Shown here: in pieces, positions 1-8,614 of the stretch
Position numbering within the stretch: the first letter of the stretch is position 1
How the letters are laid out: each line of letters starts with the position of its first letter
NCBI GenBank assembly: GCA_021414065.1
Contig: JAIOPE010000015.1
Location: 24,140 to 88,139 of the forward strand
Reading direction: 5' to 3'
Length of the DNA stretch: 64,000 nt
Source: Planctomycetota bacterium
Lineage (GTDB): Bacteria > Planctomycetota > JAJSAM01 > JAJVHW01
The notes under the pieces: model-generated
Told to the model about the DNA's origin: nothing
Databases searched by the model: none
Seen by the model: the letters and a program-made list of their open reading frames with translations, nothing else
Program-made: the position numbers and the translations under genes

Positions 1-4
1 CGCC

Positions 5-1870
5 ATGGGACGATCTCAGCGCTTCCTGGACGCACTCCGCACCCGCGTGCTCGTCGGCGACGGCGCGATGGGCACGGAACTCCACGCCCGCGGCCACGCG
101 TCGGACGAGTGCTACGAGTCGCTCAACACGAAGGCGCGCGACGCCGTCCGCGAGGTGCTCGCGGCCTACGTGAACGCCGGCGCCGACGTGATCGAGACGA
201 ACACGTTCCGCGCGAACCGCACGCACCTCGACACCTTCGGCCTCGGCGACAAGGTCTTCGAGTTCAACTACCGCGGCGCACGGCTGGCACGCGCTGCGGC
301 AGGGCGTGACGTCTTCGTCGCCGGCAGCGTGGGCCCGCTCAGCGTGGCGGCCAATCCCGGCGCCGAGCACGTCTCCGACTCGAAGGCCGTACACACGTAC
401 GAAGAGCAGATGGGCGCGCTCGCCGCCGGCGGCGTCGATCTGATCCTTCTCGAGACGTTCACGGACCTGCGTCAGATCCGCGCCGCGATCCGTGCCGCGC
501 GATCGGCGGCGCCGGAACTCCCCGTGCTCGCACAGATGGCGTTCTACGAGGGCCACGGCAGTCTCGGCGGCGTCTCGATCGGTCAGGCCATCGAGGAGAT
601 GCTCGCCGAAGGTGCGAGCGGCGTGGGAGTCAACTGCGGCCGCGGTTTCGCCGACGCGCTGCGCGTGGTCGAGAAGATGGCCGCGCTGACGGACGTCCCG
701 ATCTCCGTGTACCCGAACGCGGGCCTCCCCGAAGCGCGCGAGGGTCGGCTCGTCTACCGTCAGACGCCTGCGTACATGGCCGACATGGCCGAGCGCATGG
801 CGGCGGTCGGCGTGAACCTGATCGGCGGCTGCTGCGGGACCGACGCCAAGTCGATCGCCGCCATCGCGGCGCGGTTGAAGGGCCGTGCGTTGTCGCCGCG
901 GGTGCGCGGGCGGATCGACGTCGTCGAACCGAGCGCCGCGAGCGCTGCTGCCGCGACGCCGACCGCACCCGTCGAGACCAGTATCCTGCGACATCTCGGC
1001 AAGGAGCCGCTCATCGTCGCCGAGCTGGACCCGCCGCGCGGGATGAACACGGAACGGGTACTCGACGGCGCTCGCAAGCTGCGCGAAGCCGGTGCCCACC
1101 TGATCTCGATGGCGGAGAACCCGCTCGCGTCGATCCGCATGGGGAACGTCGGGATGGCGTACCTCGTGAAGCGCGACGCGGGCGCGGAACCGCTCGTCCA
1201 CTTCACCGGCCGCGACCGCAACACGATCGGCCTGCACAGCGACCTCATGGGCGCAGCGGCGCTCGGCGTGCGGCACGTCCTCGCCGTGACGGGCGATCCG
1301 GCGGGTGCTCGCGAGAGCGGGATCACGTCGGTCTACGACGTGAACTCGATCGGAATCTGCAAGATCGTCACCGCGTTGAACGAGGGGCGCACGCTGCACG
1401 GCGTGGACATCGGCCGGTCCGCCGGTCTCACGCTCGGCGTGGCGTTCAACCCGAACTTCCGCACGATGACGGGGCAGGTGAAGAAGCTCCGTCAGAAGGT
1501 GGACGCGGGCGCGCGGTTCGCGCTGTCGCAACTCGTCTACGACAGGGCGCGCATGGCGGAGATCCCCGAGGGCGTCCGCGCCTGCGGCATCCCCGTGCTT
1601 CCCGGCGTGATGCCGCTCGTCTCCCACAGGAACGCGCTCTTCATGCACCACGAGGTGCCCGGCGTCCACCTGCCCGAGGACATCCTCGCGCGCATGGAGA
1701 AGCATCCGACCGGCCCCGATGCCGAGAACGAAGGCCTCGACATCGCCCGCGAGATGATCGACGTCGCGCTGGCCGCCGGCGCACCGGGCATCTACCTCGT
1801 CACTCCGTTCCAGCGCGCCGACCTCACCGCCACGCTCGTGACGTACGTGCGGAAGGCGTGGAAGAAGTAG
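5..1870 (+). CDS. Bifunctional homocysteine S-methyltransferase / methylenetetrahydrofolate reductase
   Basis: The 621-aa protein joins two folate/methionine-cycle modules. Residues ~1-300 are a Pfam S-methyl_trans domain with the zinc cysteines visible as GVNCG and GGCCGT. Residues ~330-621 are an FAD-dependent MTHFR barrel. It should transfer a methyl group to homocysteine and reduce methylene-THF in the cytoplasm. The architecture matches the YitJ-type bifunctional family, which has no B12-binding domain. The ATG at 5 is the first in-frame start, but only four bases lie upstream, so an earlier start or an upstream operon partner cannot be excluded. Confidence 0.93.
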   Translation: MGRSQRFLDALRTRVLVGDGAMGTELHARGHASDECYESLNTKARDAVREVLAAYVNAGADVIETNTFRANRTHLDTFGLGDKVFEFNYRGARLARAAAGRDVFVAGSVGPLSVAANPGAEHVSDSKAVHTYEEQMGALAAGGVDLILLETFTDLRQIRAAIRAARSAAPELPVLAQMAFYEGHGSLGGVSIGQAIEEMLAEGASGVGVNCGRGFADALRVVEKMAALTDVPISVYPNAGLPEAREGRLVYRQTPAYMADMAERMAAVGVNLIGGCCGTDAKSIAAIAARLKGRALSPRVRGRIDVVEPSAASAAAATPTAPVETSILRHLGKEPLIVAELDPPRGMNTERVLDGARKLREAGAHLISMAENPLASIRMGNVGMAYLVKRDAGAEPLVHFTGRDRNTIGLHSDLMGAAALGVRHVLAVTGDPAGARESGITSVYDVNSIGICKIVTALNEGRTLHGVDIGRSAGLTLGVAFNPNFRTMTGQVKKLRQKVDAGARFALSQLVYDRARMAEIPEGVRACGIPVLPGVMPLVSHRNALFMHHEVPGVHLPEDILARMEKHPTGPDAENEGLDIAREMIDVALAAGAPGIYLVTPFQRADLTATLVTYVRKAWKK

Positions 1871-1894
1871 CGCGTCGCGCCGACGCCCGCGGGG

Positions 1895-2650
1895 CTAGGG
1901 CTTCGCGGTGATCGTCAGCGGCATCTGCAGCGAGCGTGCGGGCCCGTTCGGGCCCTTCCACATGGGGAGGCCGAGGCGGGCCCAGACCGGATCGGCGCGC
2001 AACTCGGCGTGGACGGTGTACTCCCCGGGCGGGAGAGCCAGGTCGGCGGTGCCGACGACGAGGGCGGGGAGGTCCATCGAGGCGCCCGACGCGACCAGTG
2101 TCGTGCGACGCGGGTACGGGTCGGGACCGGACTCGACAACGCGCCGGACTTCATTGCCCCCGCCGTCGAGGACCACGATCGAAAGCGTGGGGTGGGGCTC
2201 GCCCGGCGCAGGCAAGTGGAACGGCTTCAGGCTCGTGTTGACGAAATGGACGGTCGCAGGCACCGAAGTCCCGCTCAATGCGCTCGGCCAGCGAAGCTCA
2301 AGTTCGACGACCAAGTCGCCGTCCGCAGACGTCGTGACGACGCGGGGCTCGATCTGCGCTGGGTTTGGGACGACCTCCGGCGCGGGGACTGCACCGGCCG
2401 CCTGGCCGTTCGCTGCCGCCTGGACCACCACCGGGACCATCGCCGCGGCCGGCCCGGTCGCCGCCGCTGAGCCTGCGGCAGACTCGAGCGAAGGCGCGAG
2501 GAAACGCGGCACCGCGAGCGCGGCGGTCGTCCCAAGCACCGCAACTGCGATCAGGACGACCGCAAGTCGCGAGGACCCCGCGGCGCGTCGCGAGAGATCG
2601 CGTCGCGCAGGCGTGGTGACGGAGGGGGTGCGGCGGTCGGTTGGGTGCAT
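1895..2650 (-). CDS. Membrane-anchored or exported protein of unknown function
   Basis: The 251-aa protein has a basic N-terminus, one hydrophobic segment (SSRLAVVLIAVAVLG, ~residues 27-45), a low-complexity Ala/Pro linker, and a C-terminal domain of predicted beta character with phrases such as FVNTSLKPFHLPAPGEP and LPPGEYTVHAEL. The latter resemble periplasmic Ig-like folds, but I do not recognise a family. The ATG at 2650 is preceded by GGAG. The gene converges on the MTHFR gene (24-nt gap) and diverges from the SIS-domain gene. Confidence 0.7.
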   Translation of the reverse strand: MHPTDRRTPSVTTPARRDLSRRAAGSSRLAVVLIAVAVLGTTAALAVPRFLAPSLESAAGSAAATGPAAAMVPVVVQAAANGQAAGAVPAPEVVPNPAQIEPRVVTTSADGDLVVELELRWPSALSGTSVPATVHFVNTSLKPFHLPAPGEPHPTLSIVVLDGGGNEVRRVVESGPDPYPRRTTLVASGASMDLPALVVGTADLALPPGEYTVHAELRADPVWARLGLPMWKGPNGPARSLQMPLTITAKP

Positions 2651-2714
2651 GGGGGCTCCACGTCCCTGTCGGACCTGCGCACGGGCTTGCTTGAGGCGGC
2701 GGTGCGCGCGGGTC

Positions 2715-2727
2715 GATACTCCCTCTC
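2715..2727 (+). promoter_or_regulatory. Putative -10 box (GATACT) directly upstream of the SIS gene
   Basis: GATACT at 2715-2720 lies 7 nt before the ATG at 2728, with no Shine-Dalgarno between them. The geometry predicts a transcript starting at or next to the A of ATG, a leaderless mRNA. It belongs to a pattern seen at several genes here. No convincing -35 was seen. Confidence 0.4.
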
Positions 2728-5700
2728 ATGCAACCTCGCATCGCACCTGAGTCCGTCGTGTCAGCGCTCGTTCGCCTCGCCGGGCGAACCCTGGCCGGTT
2801 GGAGTGCCCGCGTTCGCGTCGGCGCCGACCCGCGACGCTGCGAGGCGGGAACGATCGTCTTCTTCCCGCGGGGCGCGTTCGTGCTGCGCTGCGGGATTGC
2901 GGCGATCGTCGAGGTCGCGAGGGGCGGAGCGTCCGCTGGGCCGGTGGAAGCACTGGCGCTGTCGCAGGTGCTGGCGCAGGCGGTGGCGGACGTTGCGGCC
3001 GTCGAGGGCGCGTCTCTGGCCGCGGCCCGAGCCGACGGTGCGATCTCCGAGTCCCTTCGGGCGTCGTACGCGGGCGGCGACGAACGACTCGACCGACTTG
3101 CCGCGTGGGCCCGGAGTCTGAAGCGCGGCGCGGCGTTCCCGCAACTGGCGACCGACGGCGCGTGGCGGGCGAGCGTGGTGGAACTGGCGGCGCGCCTGCG
3201 CGGCTTCGCCGATCTCGAGGACGCCCGACTGCAACTCGCCGCCGCGGATCTGGCCGACGCGGAAGTCGAGGTGTTCTCAGCGCGACTGCTCCGCGTGCGC
3301 GACATCGCGTGGCAGGTGGAGCGCGAGGCCGTTCCGCAGGCCGACGAAGCGATCGCCCTCTGCGGCGAAGACGCTCCCACGCCGAAGCTCGTCGCCGACC
3401 TGCGCAATGTGACGGCGGTGCTCCGTTGCATCGATCGCATCGAGATCCGCGGCCGCGACTCGGCCGGTCTGGCCGTGCAGGTCTCGTTCAAAGACGCCGG
3501 CGGGCTCGCCTCGTTCCGTCGCCGATCCGACGGTCTCGGCATCGCGTCGGACCTCGAGCGTCGCACGCTGCTGCCCGACCTCGCCGCGATGTCGGTTGCG
3601 GTCTCCGCGGGGACCACGCCCTGTGTGACGTTCGTCTACAAGGTGGCGGCGGAAGTGGGGCGACTTGGCGACAACGTAGCGGAACTGCGACGCCAGATCC
3701 GCGGCGACACCGCGCTGCGCGCGGCGTTGTCGGTGGACGGCTCTCTCGCAGTCGTGCTCGGCCACACGCGGTGGGCGTCGAGCGGCGTCATCAGCGTGCC
3801 GAACTGCCACCCGGTGGACAACGGAACGCACCGCGACGCCGGCGGCGCAAGCGCCGCGTCGGTTCGCACGGGGCGCATCTTCGTGGTGATGAACGGCGAC
3901 GTGGACAACCACATCGACCTGCGCGACCGCTACGAGCGCGAGTCGTCGCTCGCGGTCTCACCGCGCATCACCACGGACACGAAGGTCGTGGCGCTCGAGA
4001 TCGACCGGCAGGTCGCTGCGGGGCACGGCATCGAGGACGCGTTCCGCCTCGCCGTGCAGTCGTTCCACGGATCGTGTGCGATCGGCATGGTCACGGATCT
4101 CGCGCCAGGCCGCGTGTTCCTGTCGCTCCGCGGGAGCGGCCAATCGCTGTACATCGGCGCGTCGGATGCCGGGTTCATGGCGTCGTCGGAGGTCTACGGC
4201 GTCGTCGAGGAGACGCCGAAGTACCTGAAGCTCGACGGCGAGAAGGACCGCATCGCGGGCGACCCGTCCACCCGCGGCCAGATCGTCGTCATCTCGGCCG
4301 ACGGCGCGCTCGGCGAGTCCGGGCTCGTGCGCCGCGGCTTCGACGGACCCGCTCTCGCTGTCGAGGCGAAGGAGATCCGCACGGCCGAGATCACCACGCG
4401 CGACGTGGACCGCGGCGACTTCGACCACTTCTTCCGCAAGGAGATCACCCAGTCCACGCGATCCGTTACGCGCACGCTCTGGGGCCGCGTGATCACGGGC
4501 GCCGACGGTCTGCGCCGCGTCTCGCCGCGCATCCTCTCGGACCGCGTTCGCGCACACGTCGCGTCGGGCAAGGTGAAGGAGATCCTCGTCGTCGGACAGG
4601 GCACCGCGGCCGTCGCCGGCATGGGCATCTCGGAGTTCTTCCGCCGCGCCGCGGCGGGCACGCCGATCCGCATCCACGCGCTCCCGGCGACGGAACTCTC
4701 GGGTTTCCACCTGCGCGACGACCTCTCGCACACGCTCGTGATCGCCGTCACCCAGTCCGGTTCCACGGCAGACACGAACCGCGCGGTGGACCTCGCGCGC
4801 CGCCGCGGCGCGGTCGTGATCGCCATCGTGAACCGCCGCAACTCCGACATCACCTACCGGGCCGATGGCGTCGTCTACACGTCCGACGGCCGCGACGTCG
4901 AGATGTCGGTCGCGTCCACGAAGGCCTTCTACTCGCAACTCACCGCGGGCGCGCTCGTCTCGCTGGCGCTCGCCGACGCATTCGGCGTGATCACTGCGTC
5001 CGACCTCGACCGTGAGGTCGCGGCGCTCGAGAATCTGCCCGCGCTGATGCAGCGGATGTTCGACGTCGAAGACACGATCCGCCGCGCCGCCGCGGAACTC
5101 GCCCCGACGCGCCAGCACTGGGCGGTCGTCGCCAGCGGGCCGAACCAGGTCGCGGGGGAAGAGGTCCGGATCAAGCTCTCGGAGCTCTGCTACAAATCGA
5201 TCGCGGTCGATACGGTCGAGAACAAGAAGCACATCGATCTGTCGAGCGAGCCGCTGGTGATCGTGCTCGCCGCGGGCAACCCGGAGTCGGTGCTGAACGA
5301 CGTCGTGAAGGACGTCGCGATCTTCAAGGCGCACAAGGCAGTGCCGATCGTCTTCGCGCCCGAGGGCGACCGTCGGTTCGACCCGTACGCCGCGGCCGTC
5401 ATCAGCGTTCCGGCGGCGCCGCCGCTGGCGTCGATGGTGCTCTGCGCGCTCGGTGGGCACCTCTTCGGCTACCACGCGGCGCGCGCCATCGACGAGAACG
5501 CGCGGTTCCTCTCCGGCGTCCGCGCCCAGGTGGTCGAGGCGATCGGCGACGATCGCGCCCGCGGCGAACTTCCGACGACGCTCGCGCCGTCGCGCCGCGA
5601 GTTCCTCGACCGTCTCCAGCAGGACCGGTTCACGTCGTCGATGCACCCCGTGACCGCTGTGCGGCTCTCGTCGCTGCTCGACCTGGCGACGGGCGTCGCC

Positions 5701-6432
5701 GTCGACACTCCGGAGACGCTGGCGTTCGCCGGGGCGCTCGACGGAGACGTACTGGCTGGTCTCGTCAACGTGCTCGGTCGGGCGCTGGACGAGTGCGCGC
5801 GCCCCGTGGATGCGATCAAGCATCAGGCGAAGATCGTCACGGTGGGCACGTCTCGGCCCGAGGAGGCGATGCGGGGCCTCGTCGCCGACGCGCTCGCCGT
5901 TGCGGGGGTGGACCAAGACGCACTGGCGCCCGTGGATCTGCTGGAGATCCGCCGCATCCAGCCGGCCGTGCGCGAGGTCGCAGGGCTCACGCGATACGTC
6001 GTTGCCGGTCTTCGCGCCGACGGTTCGCCGGGCCACGAGACGACGCTTCGCGTCGTGGACCGCCGGGGCGTCGCGGCGTCGATGAAGTCGCGCGCGGAAC
6101 AGGGCGCGCCGCTTGCCGGCACGAAGCGACAGGTCGTGTCCGACCGGCGGCTGTTCCTCGGCGTCGGGCGGGGCGACGGCCACCGGATCGCGATCCTTCC
6201 GATGCTCGGTGCCGATCGCATGGTGTCGGGCCTCGTGCTGCTGCACCTCGCGTTCCTTCCGGACCTGTCGCGCGCGGCGAAGTCCGAGTTGCTCGGAGCG
6301 AAGCTCGACCGCCTCCGTGATCTCGTCACGGAGACCAACCGCACCTTCGACCTCGCGATGCTCGATCGGCTGACGCCGGAGCAGATCGTCGTCGAAGATG
6401 CGAGCGACCTGGCCGAGCGCATCGTCGCGTAG
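2728..6432 (+). CDS. Giant GlmS-like protein: glutaminase-type domain with insertion, two SIS domains, ~300-aa C-terminal extension
   Basis: At 1,234 aa it is about twice the length of GlmS (~609 aa). Glutaminase (class II) motifs are present: RCGIAAI with the would-be nucleophile at Cys55, then GRDSAGL (~242), GHTRWASSG (~345), VMNGDVDNH and TDTKV. Two SIS sugar-isomerase domains follow (ILVVGQGTAA ~618, with VTQSGSTADT and VASTKAF; WAVVASGPN ~797). About 300 C-terminal residues are unassigned. Oddities: ~185 residues separate the Cys motif from GRDSAG, where GlmS has a few dozen, and 54 residues precede a Cys that in GlmS must be N-terminal after Met removal. Aminosugar synthesis is the family expectation, but glutaminase activity is uncertain. 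Confidence 0.85.
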   Translation: MQPRIAPESVVSALVRLAGRTLAGWSARVRVGADPRRCEAGTIVFFPRGAFVLRCGIAAIVEVARGGASAGPVEALALSQVLAQAVADVAAVEGASLAAARADGAISESLRASYAGGDERLDRLAAWARSLKRGAAFPQLATDGAWRASVVELAARLRGFADLEDARLQLAAADLADAEVEVFSARLLRVRDIAWQVEREAVPQADEAIALCGEDAPTPKLVADLRNVTAVLRCIDRIEIRGRDSAGLAVQVSFKDAGGLASFRRRSDGLGIASDLERRTLLPDLAAMSVAVSAGTTPCVTFVYKVAAEVGRLGDNVAELRRQIRGDTALRAALSVDGSLAVVLGHTRWASSGVISVPNCHPVDNGTHRDAGGASAASVRTGRIFVVMNGDVDNHIDLRDRYERESSLAVSPRITTDTKVVALEIDRQVAAGHGIEDAFRLAVQSFHGSCAIGMVTDLAPGRVFLSLRGSGQSLYIGASDAGFMASSEVYGVVEETPKYLKLDGEKDRIAGDPSTRGQIVVISADGALGESGLVRRGFDGPALAVEAKEIRTAEITTRDVDRGDFDHFFRKEITQSTRSVTRTLWGRVITGADGLRRVSPRILSDRVRAHVASGKVKEILVVGQGTAAVAGMGISEFFRRAAAGTPIRIHALPATELSGFHLRDDLSHTLVIAVTQSGSTADTNRAVDLARRRGAVVIAIVNRRNSDITYRADGVVYTSDGRDVEMSVASTKAFYSQLTAGALVSLALADAFGVITASDLDREVAALENLPALMQRMFDVEDTIRRAAAELAPTRQHWAVVASGPNQVAGEEVRIKLSELCYKSIAVDTVENKKHIDLSSEPLVIVLAAGNPESVLNDVVKDVAIFKAHKAVPIVFAPEGDRRFDPYAAAVISVPAAPPLASMVLCALGGHLFGYHAARAIDENARFLSGVRAQVVEAIGDDRARGELPTTLAPSRREFLDRLQQDRFTSSMHPVTAVRLSSLLDLATGVAVDTPETLAFAGALDGDVLAGLVNVLGRALDECARPVDAIKHQAKIVTVGTSRPEEAMRGLVADALAVAGVDQDALAPVDLLEIRRIQPAVREVAGLTRYVVAGLRADGSPGHETTLRVVDRRGVAASMKSRAEQGAPLAGTKRQVVSDRRLFLGVGRGDGHRIAILPMLGADRMVSGLVLLHLAFLPDLSRAAKSELLGAKLDRLRDLVTETNRTFDLAMLDRLTPEQIVVEDASDLAERIVA

Positions 6433-6461
6433 AAGTGATGTGCCGTCGCCGAACCGCTCGA

Positions 6462-6474
6462 TAGCATTCCGGTG
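6462..6474 (+). promoter_or_regulatory. Putative -10 box (TAGCAT) upstream of tupA
   Basis: TAGCAT at 6462-6467 precedes the ATG at 6475 by 7 nt. This favours ATG 6475 over the GTG at 6472 and suggests a leaderless transcript for the tungstate operon. No operator or -35 was recognised. Confidence 0.4.
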
Positions 6475-7359
6475 ATGATCACCCATCGACTCGTCGCGTT
6501 CGCCCTTGTCGCGTCCCTCGCCGTGCTCGCGAGCGCCTGCGGCGCCGACCCGGCGCCAAGTCGCCCCGTGGCGCCGCCCGCCCCGGCTCCCGCGCCGCAT
6601 GTCGCCGTTCACGTGCGACTCGTCACCACGACCTCGGTCCAGGACAGCGGCCTGCTCGCCGCGATCCTGCCCGAGTGGGAGCGGGCCACGGGCGACGTCG
6701 TGGACGTGATCGCGCTCGGCACCGGCGCGGCGTTCAAGTCTGCAAAGGACGGCAACGCCGACCTTCTGCTCGTCCACGACAAGAAGGGCGAGGAGGAGTT
6801 CATCGCTTCCGGCGACGGCGTGGGGCGCACCGAGTTCCTGTGGAACTCGTTCGAGATCCTCGGCCCCGCGTCGGACCCGGCGCAGGTCAAGGGCGTGAAG
6901 TCGGCGCCCGAGGCGCTGAAACGGATCGCCGCCGCAGATGCGAAGTTCGTCTCCCGTGGCGACGACTCGGGCACGCACCGTCGCGAAAAGTCGCTCTGGG
7001 AGAAGGCCGGCGGGCGCCCGACGTGGGCCGGGTATCGAGAAGCTGGGCAGGGCATGGGACCGACGCTTCGCATCGCCGACGAGACCGACGCGTATGTGCT
7101 GTGCGACCAGGGAACCCGATACGGCTACAAGGGCGCGCTACGCCTCACGTCGCTGCTGGCGGCGACGCCGGAGCTGCGCAACGTCTACTCGGTGGTCCGC
7201 CTGAACGTTGCGAAGCACACGCACGTGAAGAAGCAGGCGGACGATCTCGCGGCCTGGCTGCTCACGCCCGAGACCGCCAAGCGCATCGAGGCGTTCCAGG
7301 TGAACGGGAACACGCTCTTCAACTCGTTGCGCCTCACGCCTCCCGCGAAAGACCAGTGA
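6475..7359 (+). CDS. tupA: Tungstate ABC transporter substrate-binding lipoprotein
   Basis: This is the periplasmic tungstate receptor of a Tup-type importer, ~294 aa. A lipoprotein signal ends in LASAC, followed by a Pro/Ala linker. The TupA signatures TTTSVQDSGLL (mature N-terminus) and SRGDDSGTH (oxyanion-binding loop) are both present. The start is placed at ATG 6475; the ORF track uses the GTG at 6472. Its TGA overlaps the GTG of tupB, the first of a chain of coupled genes. A downstream moaD/moeA set and an AOR gene fit tungstate rather than molybdate as ligand. Confidence 0.93.
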   Translation: MITHRLVAFALVASLAVLASACGADPAPSRPVAPPAPAPAPHVAVHVRLVTTTSVQDSGLLAAILPEWERATGDVVDVIALGTGAAFKSAKDGNADLLLVHDKKGEEEFIASGDGVGRTEFLWNSFEILGPASDPAQVKGVKSAPEALKRIAAADAKFVSRGDDSGTHRREKSLWEKAGGRPTWAGYREAGQGMGPTLRIADETDAYVLCDQGTRYGYKGALRLTSLLAATPELRNVYSVVRLNVAKHTHVKKQADDLAAWLLTPETAKRIEAFQVNGNTLFNSLRLTPPAKDQ

Positions 7360-8003
7360 ACGACGTCGCCGAAGCGACCGGCCTCACACTCGCCATCTCG
7401 GTCGCGTCGGTCGTCTTCGCGACGATTCCAGCGTTGCCTCTCGCCGTCGCTCTCGGGCTGTCCCGCTCACGCGCGGCCGACGTGGCGCTCGTGGCTGCGC
7501 GGACGGCGATGGCGTTCCCGACGGTGCTCGCGGGGCTGGTCGTCTACGGCATGGTCTCGCGCCACGGGCCGCTCGGCTCGCTTGAGTTGCTCTACACGCC
7601 GTCTGCGATCGTGGCGGGCGAGGTGATGCTCGCGTTCCCGTTGGTCGTCGCGCTCGGCGCGTCGGCCGTGCGCGGACTCGACCCGCGTTTCGAGGAGACA
7701 CTCCGCGGACTCGGCGTGACCGGCGTGCGACGCATGCTGCTCACGGTGCGGGAGGCCGGTCCCGGCGTCGTGACGGCGATCCTCGCGGCGTTCGCGCGCT
7801 GCGTGACGGAGCTGGGCGTGGCGTTGCTCGTCGGAGGCAACCTGAAGGGCAGCACGCGAACGCTGACCACGGCGATCGCCCTCGAGACGTCCCGCGGCGA
7901 CTTCGACCGCGCGGTGCACCTCGGTTGCGTGCTGCTCGCGGTGGCGGTCGTGGTGAACGTGCTCCTCGCATGGTCTTCGCGAGGACGGAGCGCAGCCCGA
8001 TGA
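7356..8003 (+). CDS. tupB: Tungstate ABC transporter permease
   Basis: The 215-aa inner-membrane permease has about five hydrophobic segments and the binding-protein-dependent permease EAA-like loop (ETLRGLGVTGVRRMLLTVREAGPG). Its order after tupA and before an ATPase gene defines TupB. The GTG start at 7356 overlaps the tupA stop (GTGA). The long upstream extension of the ORF-track entry (from 6675) is out-of-frame shadow of tupA. Confidence 0.9.
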   Translation: MNDVAEATGLTLAISVASVVFATIPALPLAVALGLSRSRAADVALVAARTAMAFPTVLAGLVVYGMVSRHGPLGSLELLYTPSAIVAGEVMLAFPLVVALGASAVRGLDPRFEETLRGLGVTGVRRMLLTVREAGPGVVTAILAAFARCVTELGVALLVGGNLKGSTRTLTTAIALETSRGDFDRAVHLGCVLLAVAVVVNVLLAWSSRGRSAAR

Positions 8004-8614
8004 TCGTCGCCGTCGTGAGTTCCGCGAGCGTGCGCTTCGACGACGGACGGACCGTTCGGCTGCCGGAACTCCGGATCGCGCCCGGCGAGCGCGTGGTCGT
8101 CGTCGGTCGGAACGGAACGGGGAAGTCCACGTTGTTGCGGGTGCTCGCACGCATCGCAGTCGCCGACCCGCTCGTTGGGGGAACCGTGGATCTGCCGACG
8201 GCCGCCGCCGACACCGCGTTCGTCGCTGCGCGTCCCTATCTGCTGCGCGGCACGGTGCTGTGGAACGTGGAGTTGCCGCTCGCCGCGCGTGGCGTGCCCC
8301 GGGCGGCGCGTCGCGTCCGGGCGATGGCCGCACTCGCCGAGATGGGCGCCGAGTCCCTCGCGGCACGTACGCGCGTCGGACTCTCCGACGGCGAAGTGCA
8401 GCGCGTGGCACTTGCGCGCGCGCTCGTCACCGAACCGAGACTCCTCCTGCTCGACGAGGCGCTCGCCTCGCTCGACGAAGTGGGAGCGACGGCGCTGGCG
8501 GCGGCGCTGCGAGCGCGGGAAGATCTGGCGGTCGTAGCTGCGGCTCCCGCGGAGCCCGCGATGCCGCCTGGCGTGAAGGTCCGCGTCGTCCGATCCGGAG
8601 AGACATCGTCATGA
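8000..8614 (+). CDS. tupC: Tungstate ABC transporter ATPase with non-canonical Q- and H-loops
   Basis: The 204-aa ATPase has Walker A GRNGTGKS (36-43), a signature loop LSDGE (~128-132) and Walker B LLLLDEA with the catalytic Glu. The Q-loop position, normally Q before RPYLLRGTV, reads VAARPYLLRGTV, so Gln is replaced by Ala. The switch region normally carrying the H-loop His reads VVAAAPAEP, with no His. Both changes are unusual for a working importer ATPase. The ATG at 8000 overlaps the tupB stop (ATGA), and the tupC stop overlaps the next start. Confidence 0.88.
   Translation: MIVAVVSSASVRFDDGRTVRLPELRIAPGERVVVVGRNGTGKSTLLRVLARIAVADPLVGGTVDLPTAAADTAFVAARPYLLRGTVLWNVELPLAARGVPRAARRVRAMAALAEMGAESLAARTRVGLSDGEVQRVALARALVTEPRLLLLDEALASLDEVGATALAAALRAREDLAVVAAAPAEPAMPPGVKVRVVRSGETSS

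Noticed and set aside
3958-6978. 1,006-aa antisense ORF over the SIS gene
   Set aside because: Composition is Arg/His/Asp-rich and follows codon-position GC of the opposite gene; no domain is recognisable.
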